From CBDHCC01 sp965261015 (GTDB taxonomy: Bacteria > Pseudomonadota > Alphaproteobacteria > Sphingomonadales > Sphingomonadaceae): 64,000 nucleotides of DNA. Positions within the stretch are counted from its first letter, which is position 1; the number at the start of each line of letters is the position of its first letter. Location: contig CBDHCC010000002.1 of the NCBI GenBank assembly GCA_965261015.1, positions 620,001 through 684,000 of the forward strand, given 5' to 3'. Shown here one piece after another: positions 17,698 through 25,225 of the stretch. Both the position numbers and the translations under genes were made by a program. The notes under the pieces are model-generated. The model did no database searches, was not told where the DNA came from, and worked only from the letters and a program-made list of their open reading frames with translations.

Positions 17698-19290
17698 TCA
17701 GTGGCGGAAGTGCCGGACCCCCGTGAACACCATCGCCAGCCCGCGCGCGTCGGCGGCGGCGATCACGTCGGCATCGCGCATCGAGCCGCCGGGCTGCACC
17801 ACGCAGCTGGCACCCGCCTCCGCCGCCTCGATCAGGCCGTCGGCGAAGGGGAAGAAGGCGTCGGACGCCACCGCCGATCCGACCGTGCGCGGTTCGCCCC
17901 AGCCGAAGCTCTCCGCCGCCTCCCGCGCCTTGGCGGCCGCGATGCGCGCGGAGTCGCGGCGGTTCATCTGGCCCGCGCCGATCCCAGCCGTCGCCCCGTC
18001 CTTCGCATAGACGATCGCGTTCGACTTGACGTGCCGCGCCACGGTCCAGGCGAAGCGCGCGTCGGCCATCTCCTCCTCCGTCGGCGCGCGTTTCGTGACC
18101 ACCCGCCAGTCCGCCGTCCCGCCGCCGTCGCGCGACTGGACCAGCAGCCCGCCCGCGATCGAGCGCAGCTCAAGGCCCGGCCGCGTCGGGTCGGGCAGCT
18201 CGCCCGTCAGCAGCAGCCGCAGATTCTTCTTGCCCGCGAACACCGCGCGCGCCGCCTCGTCCGCGTCGGGGGCGACCACGACCTCCGTGAAGATGTCGGT
18301 GACCGCCCGCGCGGTCGCCTCGTCCAGCGGGCGGTTGACCGCGACGATCCCGCCGAACGCCGACACGGAGTCGCACTGGAAAGCCGCGCGGTAGGCGTCC
18401 TCCAATGAGCTCGCCTGGGCGACGCCGCACGGGTTGGCATGCTTCACGATCACGCAAGCCGGCGCGCCGCCCCGAAATTCCGCCACCAGACCCAGCGCCG
18501 CGTCGGCATCGGCCAGGTTGTTGTAGGACAAAGCCTTGCCCTGCGCGACCTCCGCCTGCGCCACGCCGCGTGGCCCCGGCCCCTGCGGCAGATAGAGCGC
18601 GGCGGATTGGTGCGGGTTCTCGCCATAGCGCAGCTCGGCGGCCTTGGTGGCGGCGACGGTCAGCGTGTCGGGCAGGCGCTGGCCCTGGTCGGCGCCAGTG
18701 AGTTCAGGGGCGAACCAGCCGGCGATGGCCGCGTCGTAGGCGGCGGTGTGGGCGAAGGCCTTGGCCGCCATGCGCCGGCGGAACGGTTCGGCCGTGGCCG
18801 CCGCCTCGCCCAGCTCCTCCAGCAGCGTCGGATAGTCGGCCGGGTCGGTCACCACCACCACGCCGTCGTGGTTCTTGGCGCCCGACCGCACCATCGCCGG
18901 CCCGCCGATGTCGATCTGCTCGACGATCGCGTCGCGGTCCGCGCCGGACGCCACGGTGGCCGCGAAGGGATAGAGGTTCACCACGAGGAGGTCGATGCCC
19001 GCGATCCCGTGCTCCACCGCGGCCGCCAGATGGGTGGGGTCGTCGCGCCGGGCGAGCAGGCCGCCATGGACCGCCGGGTGCAGCGTCTTGACCCGGCCGT
19101 CCATCATTTCGGGAAAGCCGGTCAGGTCGCTCACGTCGCGCACGGCCAGCCCGGCGTCGCGCAGCGCCGACGCGGTGCCGCCGGTGGAGACGAGCGCCAC
19201 GCCCCGCTCGCTCAAGGCCCGGGCGAGGTCGACCAGCCCCGCCTTGTCGGAGACGGACAGGAGGGCGGTCTGGATGTGGCGCGTCGTCAT
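17698..19290 (-). CDS. purH: Bifunctional AICAR formyltransferase/IMP cyclohydrolase
   Basis: A 530-residue enzyme that catalyses the last two steps of IMP synthesis. The N-terminal cyclohydrolase domain (about 1-200) shows STGGTASAL, VKTLHPAVHGGLL and SGAKNHDGVVVV. The C-terminal formyltransferase domain has YGENPHQSAALY and KHANPCGVAQ with its catalytic Lys-His. The length is typical. It is followed on the same strand by no further gene; upstream on that strand lies rpe, 43 bases away. Confidence 0.97.
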   Translation of the reverse strand: MTTRHIQTALLSVSDKAGLVDLARALSERGVALVSTGGTASALRDAGLAVRDVSDLTGFPEMMDGRVKTLHPAVHGGLLARRDDPTHLAAAVEHGIAGIDLLVVNLYPFAATVASGADRDAIVEQIDIGGPAMVRSGAKNHDGVVVVTDPADYPTLLEELGEAAATAEPFRRRMAAKAFAHTAAYDAAIAGWFAPELTGADQGQRLPDTLTVAATKAAELRYGENPHQSAALYLPQGPGPRGVAQAEVAQGKALSYNNLADADAALGLVAEFRGGAPACVIVKHANPCGVAQASSLEDAYRAAFQCDSVSAFGGIVAVNRPLDEATARAVTDIFTEVVVAPDADEAARAVFAGKKNLRLLLTGELPDPTRPGLELRSIAGGLLVQSRDGGGTADWRVVTKRAPTEEEMADARFAWTVARHVKSNAIVYAKDGATAGIGAGQMNRRDSARIAAAKAREAAESFGWGEPRTVGSAVASDAFFPFADGLIEAAEAGASCVVQPGGSMRDADVIAAADARGLAMVFTGVRHFRH

Positions 19291-19333
19291 GGCCGCGGGC
19301 CTTAGCGTGCCGTCGCGCGTCTGCGAAGGCGGG

Positions 19334-20008
19334 TCAGACGATCGCGCCCACGCCCCGCATCGCCCGGATGTTGTCGGCGTAGCATCCCGGCCCGCCCCGG
19401 AACGTCGCCGTGCCCGCCACCAGCGCGTCGGCCCCCGCCGCCACGCAGCGCGGCGCGGTGTCGCGGTCGACGCCGCCGTCCACCTCCAGGTCGATCGGGC
19501 GCCCGGTGTGGTCGATCATGCGCCGCACCGCCTCCACCTTGCGCAGCATCGGGTCGAGGAACGCCTGCCCGCCAAAGCCCGGATTGACGCTCATCACCAG
19601 CACCAGGTCGATCGCGTCGATCAGATAGTCGAGCGTCTTGGCGGTCGTCGCCGGGTTCAGCACCACGCCGGCGCGGCAGCCCAGCGCGTGGATCGCCTGC
19701 ACGGTGCGGTGCGCGTGCGGCCCGGCTTCCGGGTGGAACGAGATGGTGGTGGCCCCCGCCTCCGCGAACGCTTCCAGATACGGATCGACCGGCGCGATCA
19801 TCAGGTGGACGTCGAACGGCTTGGCCGTCAGCGGGCGCAGCGCCTTGATGACCGCCGGGCCGAACGAGATATTGGGCACGAAATGGCCGTCCATCACGTC
19901 CATGTGGATCCAATCGGCCCCCGCCTGGTCGATCGCGGCCAACTCCTCGCCCAGCCGGGTGAAGTCGGCGGCCAGCATGGACGGCGCGATGCGGACGGGA
20001 CGCGTCAT
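19334..20008 (-). CDS. rpe: Ribulose-phosphate 3-epimerase
   Basis: A 224-residue TIM-barrel enzyme that interconverts ribulose 5-phosphate and xylulose 5-phosphate. Diagnostic segments are APSMLAADF, HMDVMDGHFVPNISFGP, VMSVNPGFGGQAF and EVDGGVDRDT, which supply the metal-binding His/Asp residues. The ATG at 20008 (MTRPVRIAPSML) is chosen over one at 20065 because the barrel starts right there. It lies between rsmB and purH on the minus strand. Confidence 0.96.
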   Translation of the reverse strand: MTRPVRIAPSMLAADFTRLGEELAAIDQAGADWIHMDVMDGHFVPNISFGPAVIKALRPLTAKPFDVHLMIAPVDPYLEAFAEAGATTISFHPEAGPHAHRTVQAIHALGCRAGVVLNPATTAKTLDYLIDAIDLVLVMSVNPGFGGQAFLDPMLRKVEAVRRMIDHTGRPIDLEVDGGVDRDTAPRCVAAGADALVAGTATFRGGPGCYADNIRAMRGVGAIV

Positions 20009-20193
20009 CGACCGGTCGTCCGGACCCACGGAAAACCGCCAAAGGTCCCTCCAGAGTCCCGCCACTGCGCGCGCGTCTGCGCGGGCACACGCGGGCGCGG
20101 GCGGGCGCGCGTGCGCGCGAGGCAGGGGAAGTCTATCGCTGTCATCCGCGCGGCCCTAGCCACGGGCGGCCAGAAAGTAAAGACCTATTTGGT

Positions 20194-21609
20194 TCAAACC
20201 GCCTCGCGTCGTACCCTAAAGGCGAAGAAGCCGTCCAGCCGGCCGTCGTTCGCCAGCTGGGTCGGCAGCGTCCGCAGCCACCCCTCGGCCGCCGGCTCCA
20301 CGCCCGGCGGCAGCTCGTCCGCCCGCACCGGGTCGAGCGCCAGGCCCGGGTGGCGGGCGAGCGCGGCGGCGACCTGGTCCTCGCCCTCCGCGCGCTCCAG
20401 CGAACACACGGCATAGACCAGCCGGCCACCCGGCGCGACGCGCGCGACGGCGGCGTCGATCATCGCGGACTGCCGCTCCGCCGCCTCCGCGATCGAGCGC
20501 GGCGTGGCGCGGTGCAGCACTTCCGGATGGCGGCGGAAGGTGCCGGTCGCGGTGCAAGGCGCGTCCAGCAGCACGGCGGGGTAGAGGCGACGGGTCCACC
20601 CTTCCTCCACGTCGTCCCCGCGCACGCGGGGATCCAGGCCGGGCCTGTCCGCCCGCTCGGCTTCGCCCGCGCCGGTGCTGGGTCCCCGCGTGCGCGGGAA
20701 TAACGTGGAATGTGGGGAGGAGGAGGTGGGCGAGCGGCCCATCGCATTCCCCTCCACCAGCGCCGCGCCAAGACCCACCCGGGCCAGGTTGCCGCGCAGC
20801 CGCTCCAGCCGGTCGGCGTCGCGATCGACCGCCGTCACGCACCAGCCGGCGTCCGCCAGCTGCATCGTCTTGCCACCGGGCGCGGCGCACAGGTCGAGGC
20901 AGGCGCGTCCCTCCCCCGCTCCCAACAGTCGCGCGGGGAGCGAGGCGGCCAGGTCCTGCACCCACCATTCCCCCTCCGCGAAGCCGGACAGGGCGGTGAC
21001 GTCCGCCACCGGGTCCAGCCGGGCCGACCAGCCCGCAAGCCGCCGCGCGCCCTCGGGGGCCTCGGCCCCGGCCCGCAGCGTCAGGTCGAGCGGCGGCGGC
21101 CGGGCGATCGCGCGAGCGGCGGCGTCCACCATTTCGGCGCCCCACGCGACCGTCCAGCGGTCCGCCACCGGGCGGGGCAAGGTGGGCACATCGGGCAGCG
21201 CCGCGCCGCCCCGTATCAGGGTGCCGAACACCCCATGGACCAGCCGCTTCGGCCCGCCGGTGACCAGCGGCAGGGCGGTGGCGATGGCGGCGTGCGGCGG
21301 GGTGCCGAGCGCCAGCGCCTGGGCGAGGGCCAGGCGCAGCACGGCGCGCGCCTTTGCGTCGGCGGGCAGGGCCACGCGGGTGGCAGAATCGATCAGCGCG
21401 TCGAGGTCGGGCAGCCGCCGCAGGGTCTCCGCCGCCAGCGCATGGGCGAGCCCGCGATCCGCGCCGCCCAACCGCCCGGCCGAGCGCTCCAGCGCCCCAT
21501 CCAGCGGCTCCCCCCGGTTCAGCACGCGGTTGAGCGCGTCGAGCGCGGCCCGCCTGGGAGCCAAACCGACTGGGGCAGGAGCGGAAGAGGGGTTGCGGGA
21601 GGAAACCAT
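20194..21609 (-). CDS. rsmB: RsmB/NOL1/NOP2/Sun-family 16S rRNA (cytosine-C5) methyltransferase with a repeat-encoded insertion
   Basis: A 471-residue S-adenosylmethionine-dependent RNA methyltransferase. The N-terminal NusB-like helical domain covers about residues 1-150. SAM binding is at LDLCAAPGGKTMQLADA. The catalytic cysteines are in LLDAPCTATGTF and AVCSLERAEGE. Between the strand ending VEGNAMG and YPAVLLDAPC there are about 38 extra residues (including GLDPRVRGDD) encoded by a palindromic repeat at 20608-20707, which keeps the frame open. Whether the enzyme is active with this loop is not known, but all catalytic motifs are intact. Confidence 0.9.
   Translation of the reverse strand: MVSSRNPSSAPAPVGLAPRRAALDALNRVLNRGEPLDGALERSAGRLGGADRGLAHALAAETLRRLPDLDALIDSATRVALPADAKARAVLRLALAQALALGTPPHAAIATALPLVTGGPKRLVHGVFGTLIRGGAALPDVPTLPRPVADRWTVAWGAEMVDAAARAIARPPPLDLTLRAGAEAPEGARRLAGWSARLDPVADVTALSGFAEGEWWVQDLAASLPARLLGAGEGRACLDLCAAPGGKTMQLADAGWCVTAVDRDADRLERLRGNLARVGLGAALVEGNAMGRSPTSSSPHSTLFPRTRGPSTGAGEAERADRPGLDPRVRGDDVEEGWTRRLYPAVLLDAPCTATGTFRRHPEVLHRATPRSIAEAAERQSAMIDAAVARVAPGGRLVYAVCSLERAEGEDQVAAALARHPGLALDPVRADELPPGVEPAAEGWLRTLPTQLANDGRLDGFFAFRVRREAV
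20608..20707. repeat. REP-like inverted-repeat pair inside rsmB
   Basis: Two 30-bp arms, 20608-20637 and 20678-20707, are imperfect reverse complements (CACGTCGTCCCC... against ...GGGAATAACGTG). Each arm itself contains a CCCGCG-CGCGGG hairpin. The 40-bp spacer is in frame with rsmB on the minus strand, so the pair is translated instead of disrupting the gene. Confidence 0.9.
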
Positions 21610-21620
21610 CGCCCCACCTC

Positions 21621-21818
21621 ATGGCGGAACACTCGCAAAAGGACCAACCCATGGGCCAGCGCCCCGCCGACCTCCAAGTGCCCAAGCTGCCGGACAGCCC
21701 CCCGGTCCCCGAACCGGAACCCATCGCGGTGGAACCGGCCGAGGACCAACCGACGGGCCGCAACCCAACAAGGTATGACGATTGGGAGTATAAGGGGATT
21801 GCGATTGATTTCAGTTGA
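21621..21818 (+). CDS. DUF1674 / SDHAF4-like small protein
   Basis: A 65-residue protein whose C-terminus (NPTRYDDWEYKGIAIDFS) matches the DUF1674 signature, Pro-Thr-Arg-Tyr-x-Asp-Trp-Glu-x-Lys-Gly. The mitochondrial homologue SDHAF4 helps assemble flavinylated succinate dehydrogenase. The N-terminal half is Pro/Glu-rich and probably disordered. It is divergent from rsmB with only 11 bases between the starts. A broken second copy of its 3' half lies about 570 bases downstream. Confidence 0.85.
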   Translation: MAEHSQKDQPMGQRPADLQVPKLPDSPPVPEPEPIAVEPAEDQPTGRNPTRYDDWEYKGIAIDFS

Positions 21819-21857
21819 TTGATCGGGCCGTCGAGCGGAACGACTCCTCTTCTCACC

Positions 21858-21888
21858 CGTCGCCCCGCGCCTGATGCGGGGCTTGGCT
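21858..21888. repeat. REP-like arm upstream of the GIY-YIG gene
   Basis: A 31-bp element beginning CGTCGCCCCG and ending GGGGCTTGGCT, with an internal CCCCG/CGGGG hairpin. It is an inverted partner of 22230-22260 and belongs to the same family as the pair at 48933-49023. Confidence 0.85.
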
Positions 21889-21922
21889 TTCCTCGCGCAC
21901 CAGTGCTCACGATGGAGGAGGG

Positions 21923-22231
21923 ATGAGCGGCGGCTGGGTTTACATCACGGCGAACCGGTATCGTGGCGGCATGTATGTCGGTGTCACGGCGGATCTGGTG
22001 CGGCGCGTCGCTCAACACCGCGCGGGAACGGGGTCCATCCACGTCACCGACACCGGCAAGACCCGTCTCGTCTACGCCGAACGGCATGACGGGATCGCGG
22101 CGGCGATTGCCCGCGAAAAGCTGGTCAAGAAGTGGAAGCGCCTTTGGAAGTTCGCGCTGATCGAGGCCCACAATCCTGACTGGCGCGACCTGTGGGACGT
22201 GTGGTTTCCGGAAGCCGACGGGGCGAAGTAG
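21923..22231 (+). CDS. GIY-YIG nuclease family protein
   Basis: A 102-residue single-domain nuclease. The first strand reads GWVYITANR and the second GMYVGVTADL, in place of the canonical GIY and YIG. Further conserved residues are the Arg pair and His in LVRRVAQHR and the metal-binding Glu in AIAREKLVKKWKR. No DNA-binding domain is attached. Family members nick or cut DNA, and this short class has no settled role. The gene is bracketed by inverted 31-bp repeats, and the downstream one overlaps its stop codon. Confidence 0.92.
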   Translation: MSGGWVYITANRYRGGMYVGVTADLVRRVAQHRAGTGSIHVTDTGKTRLVYAERHDGIAAAIAREKLVKKWKRLWKFALIEAHNPDWRDLWDVWFPEADGAK

Positions 22232-22260
22232 CCCAGCCCCGTGTCAAGCACGGGGCGACG
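22230..22260. repeat. REP-like arm overlapping the 3' end of the GIY-YIG gene
   Basis: A 31-bp element starting AGCCCAGCCCCG and ending GGGGCGACG. It is the reverse complement of the upstream arm with few mismatches. Its first two bases lie in the TAG stop codon of the nuclease gene. Confidence 0.85.
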
Positions 22261-22281
22261 CGGCGGGTGTAGAGCCCTACG

Positions 22282-22425
22282 GTGCCTGACCCGGAACCCA
22301 TCGAGGTGGAGCCGGCGGAGGACCAGCCGACGGGCCGCAACCCGACACGGTATGATGATTCGGAATATAAGGGGATTGCGATTGATTTTTCCTGGAAAAG
22401 TCAAATTAATATAGATATTGTTTAA
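22282..22425 (+). pseudogene. Truncated second copy of the DUF1674 gene
   Basis: About 100 bp here repeat the 3' half of the intact DUF1674 gene (21709-21815) with scattered, mostly third-position changes. The reading frame is kept (PEPIEVEPAEDQPTGRNPTRYDD), but the conserved Trp of the signature has become Ser, the 5' third is missing, and the frame runs on into an AT-rich tail (SWKSQINIDIV). A GTG at 22282 is available but has no ribosome binding site. I read this as a decaying duplicate. Confidence 0.7.
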
Positions 22426-22476
22426 GAGCAGGTATTAAGCTCTAAGATATAGATGATACACTATCGTGCCTCTAAA

Positions 22477-23023
22477 CTATGTAAGCGGCAATAGATCACT
22501 AGTCCGCAACATGGTAGCGGTGCAGAAGTATTTGGATCGGCGAAAACCGTATTCCGTTCTGCCAATTTTGGCTGATGGGCCTACCGAATTCTGTGTCGAC
22601 CATCCGAGTGTTATGAGACTATTGATGAGGCTCAGGTTTTTAGCTTGACGGGCAAAGGCAGGTTCGGTGCCGTTAAGCATTATGTTAGCCAAGTCATCTG
22701 CAGGGGGAGCGCCAACACACCTCTTTCCGCCACCCGAAAAGCTCAGCTCCACCTTGTAGATTAAGCCTGCACGGCTTCTGGTCACGTCAAGTATCGACTT
22801 TGCGCCTTCAGAGTTGTAGACGCGACGCGTGATTTCCGACCCCTCTGAGCCTTTAAGCAAATCCAACTCACTAGGTTCCGAAAAAATGGGGGAAATTACG
22901 CGCGCAAATGCAGCAGCGTTGGTTGAGCCGGCGAACGGGTCGGCGACTACCTTGATTGGAGCCGCAACTAGCTAACGCTACTAGAGCTAGCAGAGCAGCG
23001 TCTTTTACAGACCTAATCAGCAT
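22477..23023 (-). pseudogene. Frameshifted gene of unknown function, translationally coupled to gpsA
   Basis: The ATG at 23023 shares one base with the gpsA stop codon (TAATG) and follows GGAGGGGGAG, so translation should restart here. Codons 1-20 encode a signal sequence ending in a lipobox-like LASC. That frame ends at 22871 after 50 residues. A +1 shift near codons 16-21 leads into a long open frame that runs to 22477 and looks like real protein (VVADPFAGSTNAAAFARV). No family is recognised. The region is clearly AT-richer than its surroundings, which suggests later acquisition. It could be a pseudogene, a sequencing error or a rare programmed shift. Confidence 0.55.
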
Positions 23024-24000
23024 TACTCCCCCTCCGCCCTTAACGGCCGCGCCAGCAGCGCCCCGATCGCCTCCCGCGCGTCCACGTCACCCGCCAGGAG
23101 GGCGGCGACGGCGTCGGTGATGGGCATGTCCACGCCTCGCGTCCGCGCCGACTTCGCCAGCACGGGGGCGGTGGCGGCGCCCTCCGCCACCGTGCGGCGG
23201 TCGGCCAAGAGCGTGGCGGCGGCCTCTCCGCGCCCCAGCCCCACGCCCAGCGAGAAGTTGCGGCTGTTGGTCGACGAGCAGGTCAGCACCAGGTCGCCCA
23301 GACCGCTCAGCCCCCCCAGCGTCTCCGCCCGCGCGCCCCGCGCCAGGCCATAGCGGGTCATCTCGGCGAAGCCGCGCGCGATCAGCGCCGCGCGGGCGTT
23401 CAGCCCCAGCCCCGCGCCGTCCACCACGCCGCACGCGATGGCGAGCACGTTCTTGACCGCCCCCCCGATCTCCGCGCCGACCACGTCGTCGGTCAGGTAC
23501 GGGCGGAAGCCCGGCCGGGCGAGCCGCTCGGCCAGCCGCGCGCCCAACCCCTCGTCCTCGCACGCCAGGGTCAGCGCGGTGGGCAGGCCGGCGGCGACCT
23601 CGGCGGCGAAGGTCGGGCCGGACAGCACGGCGACGGGGGCAGCCGGCGCGACCGCGGCGCAGACCTCCGCCACCGTGGCGTCGGTCCGCGCCTCGATCCC
23701 CTTGGCGCACAGCACCAGCGGGGTGTCGCCCACCGGCGTCTCCGCCAGCACGGCGCGGACGTGCTGGGCGGGCACGACGACCAGGATCGCGTCGGCAGCC
23801 GCCACGTCGCCCAGCGATCCGGTGGCGCGCACGAGGGGAGAGAGCGGCCGGCCGGGGAGAAAGACCGGGTTCTCGTGAGTGGTGTTGATGGCCGCCACCA
23901 CCTCGGCCTCGCGCGCCCAGAGCGTCACGGGCGTGCCGTCGGACGCGATCGTCTGGGCCAGCGCCGTGCCCCACGCGCCGGCGCCCAGCACGGCGATCAT
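23023..24000 (-). CDS. gpsA: NAD(P)+-dependent glycerol-3-phosphate dehydrogenase
   Basis: A 325-residue cytosolic enzyme that makes sn-glycerol 3-phosphate for phospholipid synthesis from dihydroxyacetone phosphate. The Rossmann motif is VLGAGAWGTALAQ. Further landmarks are LSGPTFAAEVA, the active-site Lys in GGAVKNVLAIACG, and GLSGLGDLVLTC. The neighbourhood tsaD-gpsA is common in alphaproteobacteria. Its stop codon overlaps the start of the frameshifted gene below it. Confidence 0.96.
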   Translation of the reverse strand: MIAVLGAGAWGTALAQTIASDGTPVTLWAREAEVVAAINTTHENPVFLPGRPLSPLVRATGSLGDVAAADAILVVVPAQHVRAVLAETPVGDTPLVLCAKGIEARTDATVAEVCAAVAPAAPVAVLSGPTFAAEVAAGLPTALTLACEDEGLGARLAERLARPGFRPYLTDDVVGAEIGGAVKNVLAIACGVVDGAGLGLNARAALIARGFAEMTRYGLARGARAETLGGLSGLGDLVLTCSSTNSRNFSLGVGLGRGEAAATLLADRRTVAEGAATAPVLAKSARTRGVDMPITDAVAALLAGDVDAREAIGALLARPLRAEGE

Positions 24001-24024
24001 CGGATACCCACCACTGCTACAATC

Positions 24025-24115
24025 CCGTTCGTGCTGAGCCTGTCGAAGCGCCGCTCTGTTTTGGCACCGACGCAGTAGGAAGAAGGACGGTCCTTCGATA
24101 AGCTCAGGACGAGCG
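24025..24115. repeat. Inverted pair of CTGAGCCTGTCGA-type repeats
   Basis: A copy at about 24025-24050 (CCGTTCGTGCTGAGCC...) faces an inverted copy at about 24088-24115 (...AAGCTCAGGACGAGCGG). The pair sits between gpsA and tsaD and could form a hairpin in the tsaD-gpsA transcript. Confidence 0.8.
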
Positions 24116-24139
24116 GTGTGTGAGGCCGGAAATGAGTCC

Positions 24140-25183
24140 TCACGCCTTCACCCCCGCGCCGCGCGCCGGCTCCGCGTCGGGGTCCAGCGGCCAGCGCGGT
24201 CGCGCCGGCACGTCCAGGCCGTCCACCAGGCCCAGCGCGAACCGCTCGCACCCGGCCCAGGCGATCATCGCCGCGTTGTCCGTGCACAGCCAGCCGGGCG
24301 GGACGGCGAAGGGCAGGTCGCGGGCACTCGCCAGCGCCATCAGCCGGGCGCGCACCAGCCCGTTCGCCGCCACGCCGCCGGCGACCACCAGCGCGGTGAC
24401 CGGCCCCGCGTCGGCCAGCGCGCGCTCTGTGCGATCGACCAGGCAATCCACCGCCGCCGCCTGAAAGCTGGCCGCGATGTCGGCCGCGCCGTGCTCACCG
24501 CCCTGCACCGCGCGCGCGACCGCGCTCTTCAGTCCGGCGAAGGAGAAATGCGGCTCCGCGCGGCCCACCAGCGGCCGGGGCAGCGGCACGGCGGCCGGAT
24601 CGCCGTCCGCCGCCAGCCGTTCGAGCGCGGGACCGCCGGGATAGCCCAGGCCGAGCAGCTTGGCCGCCTTGTCGAACGCCTCGCCCACCGCGTCGTCGAT
24701 CGTGGTGGCCAGCCGGCGATAGCGCCCTACGCCGTCCACGACCAAGAGCTGCGAGTGACCGCCCGACACCAGCAGCAGCAGGTAGGGGAAGGCAAGCGTC
24801 GGGTCGGTCAGGCGCGGGGACAAGGCGTGGCCTTCCAGGTGGTTGACCGCGATCAGCGGCTTGCCGGCCGCGTGAGCGAGCGCCTTGGCGGTCACCAGCC
24901 CGACCATCACGCCCCCGATCAGCCCCGGCCCCGCCGTCGCCGCGACCGCGTCCACGTCGCCCAGCGCGCACCCGGCGTCGGCCAGCGCGCGCTCGACCAG
25001 CGGGGCGAGCGCGTCGGCGTGGGCGCGCGCGGCGATTTCGGGCACCACCCCGCCGAAGGGCGCGTGCGCCGCCTCCTGCCCGGCCAGCGCGTGCGACAGC
25101 ACGCGCCGGTCGCCGTCCACGACCGCCGCCGCCGTCTCGTCGCAGCTCGATTCCAGTCCCAGGATGAGGGGGGGCGCGCGCAT
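24140..25183 (-). CDS. tsaD: tRNA N6-adenosine threonylcarbamoyltransferase subunit TsaD
   Basis: A 347-residue ASKHA-fold enzyme that, with TsaB and TsaE, transfers the threonylcarbamoyl group to A37 of ANN-decoding tRNAs. Diagnostic motifs are LGLESSCDETAAA, the metal-binding HLEGH within VNHLEGHALSP, and VSGGHSQLLVV. The ATG at 25183 starts MRAPPLILGLESS. It is divergent from hemC with 42 bases between the starts, and gpsA lies downstream. Confidence 0.97.
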   Translation of the reverse strand: MRAPPLILGLESSCDETAAAVVDGDRRVLSHALAGQEAAHAPFGGVVPEIAARAHADALAPLVERALADAGCALGDVDAVAATAGPGLIGGVMVGLVTAKALAHAAGKPLIAVNHLEGHALSPRLTDPTLAFPYLLLLVSGGHSQLLVVDGVGRYRRLATTIDDAVGEAFDKAAKLLGLGYPGGPALERLAADGDPAAVPLPRPLVGRAEPHFSFAGLKSAVARAVQGGEHGAADIAASFQAAAVDCLVDRTERALADAGPVTALVVAGGVAANGLVRARLMALASARDLPFAVPPGWLCTDNAAMIAWAGCERFALGLVDGLDVPARPRWPLDPDAEPARGAGVKA

Positions 25184-25225
25184 GGCCGTTGTCGTGGCGC
25201 GGGCGCGGCCATAGGGCAAGGCGCG

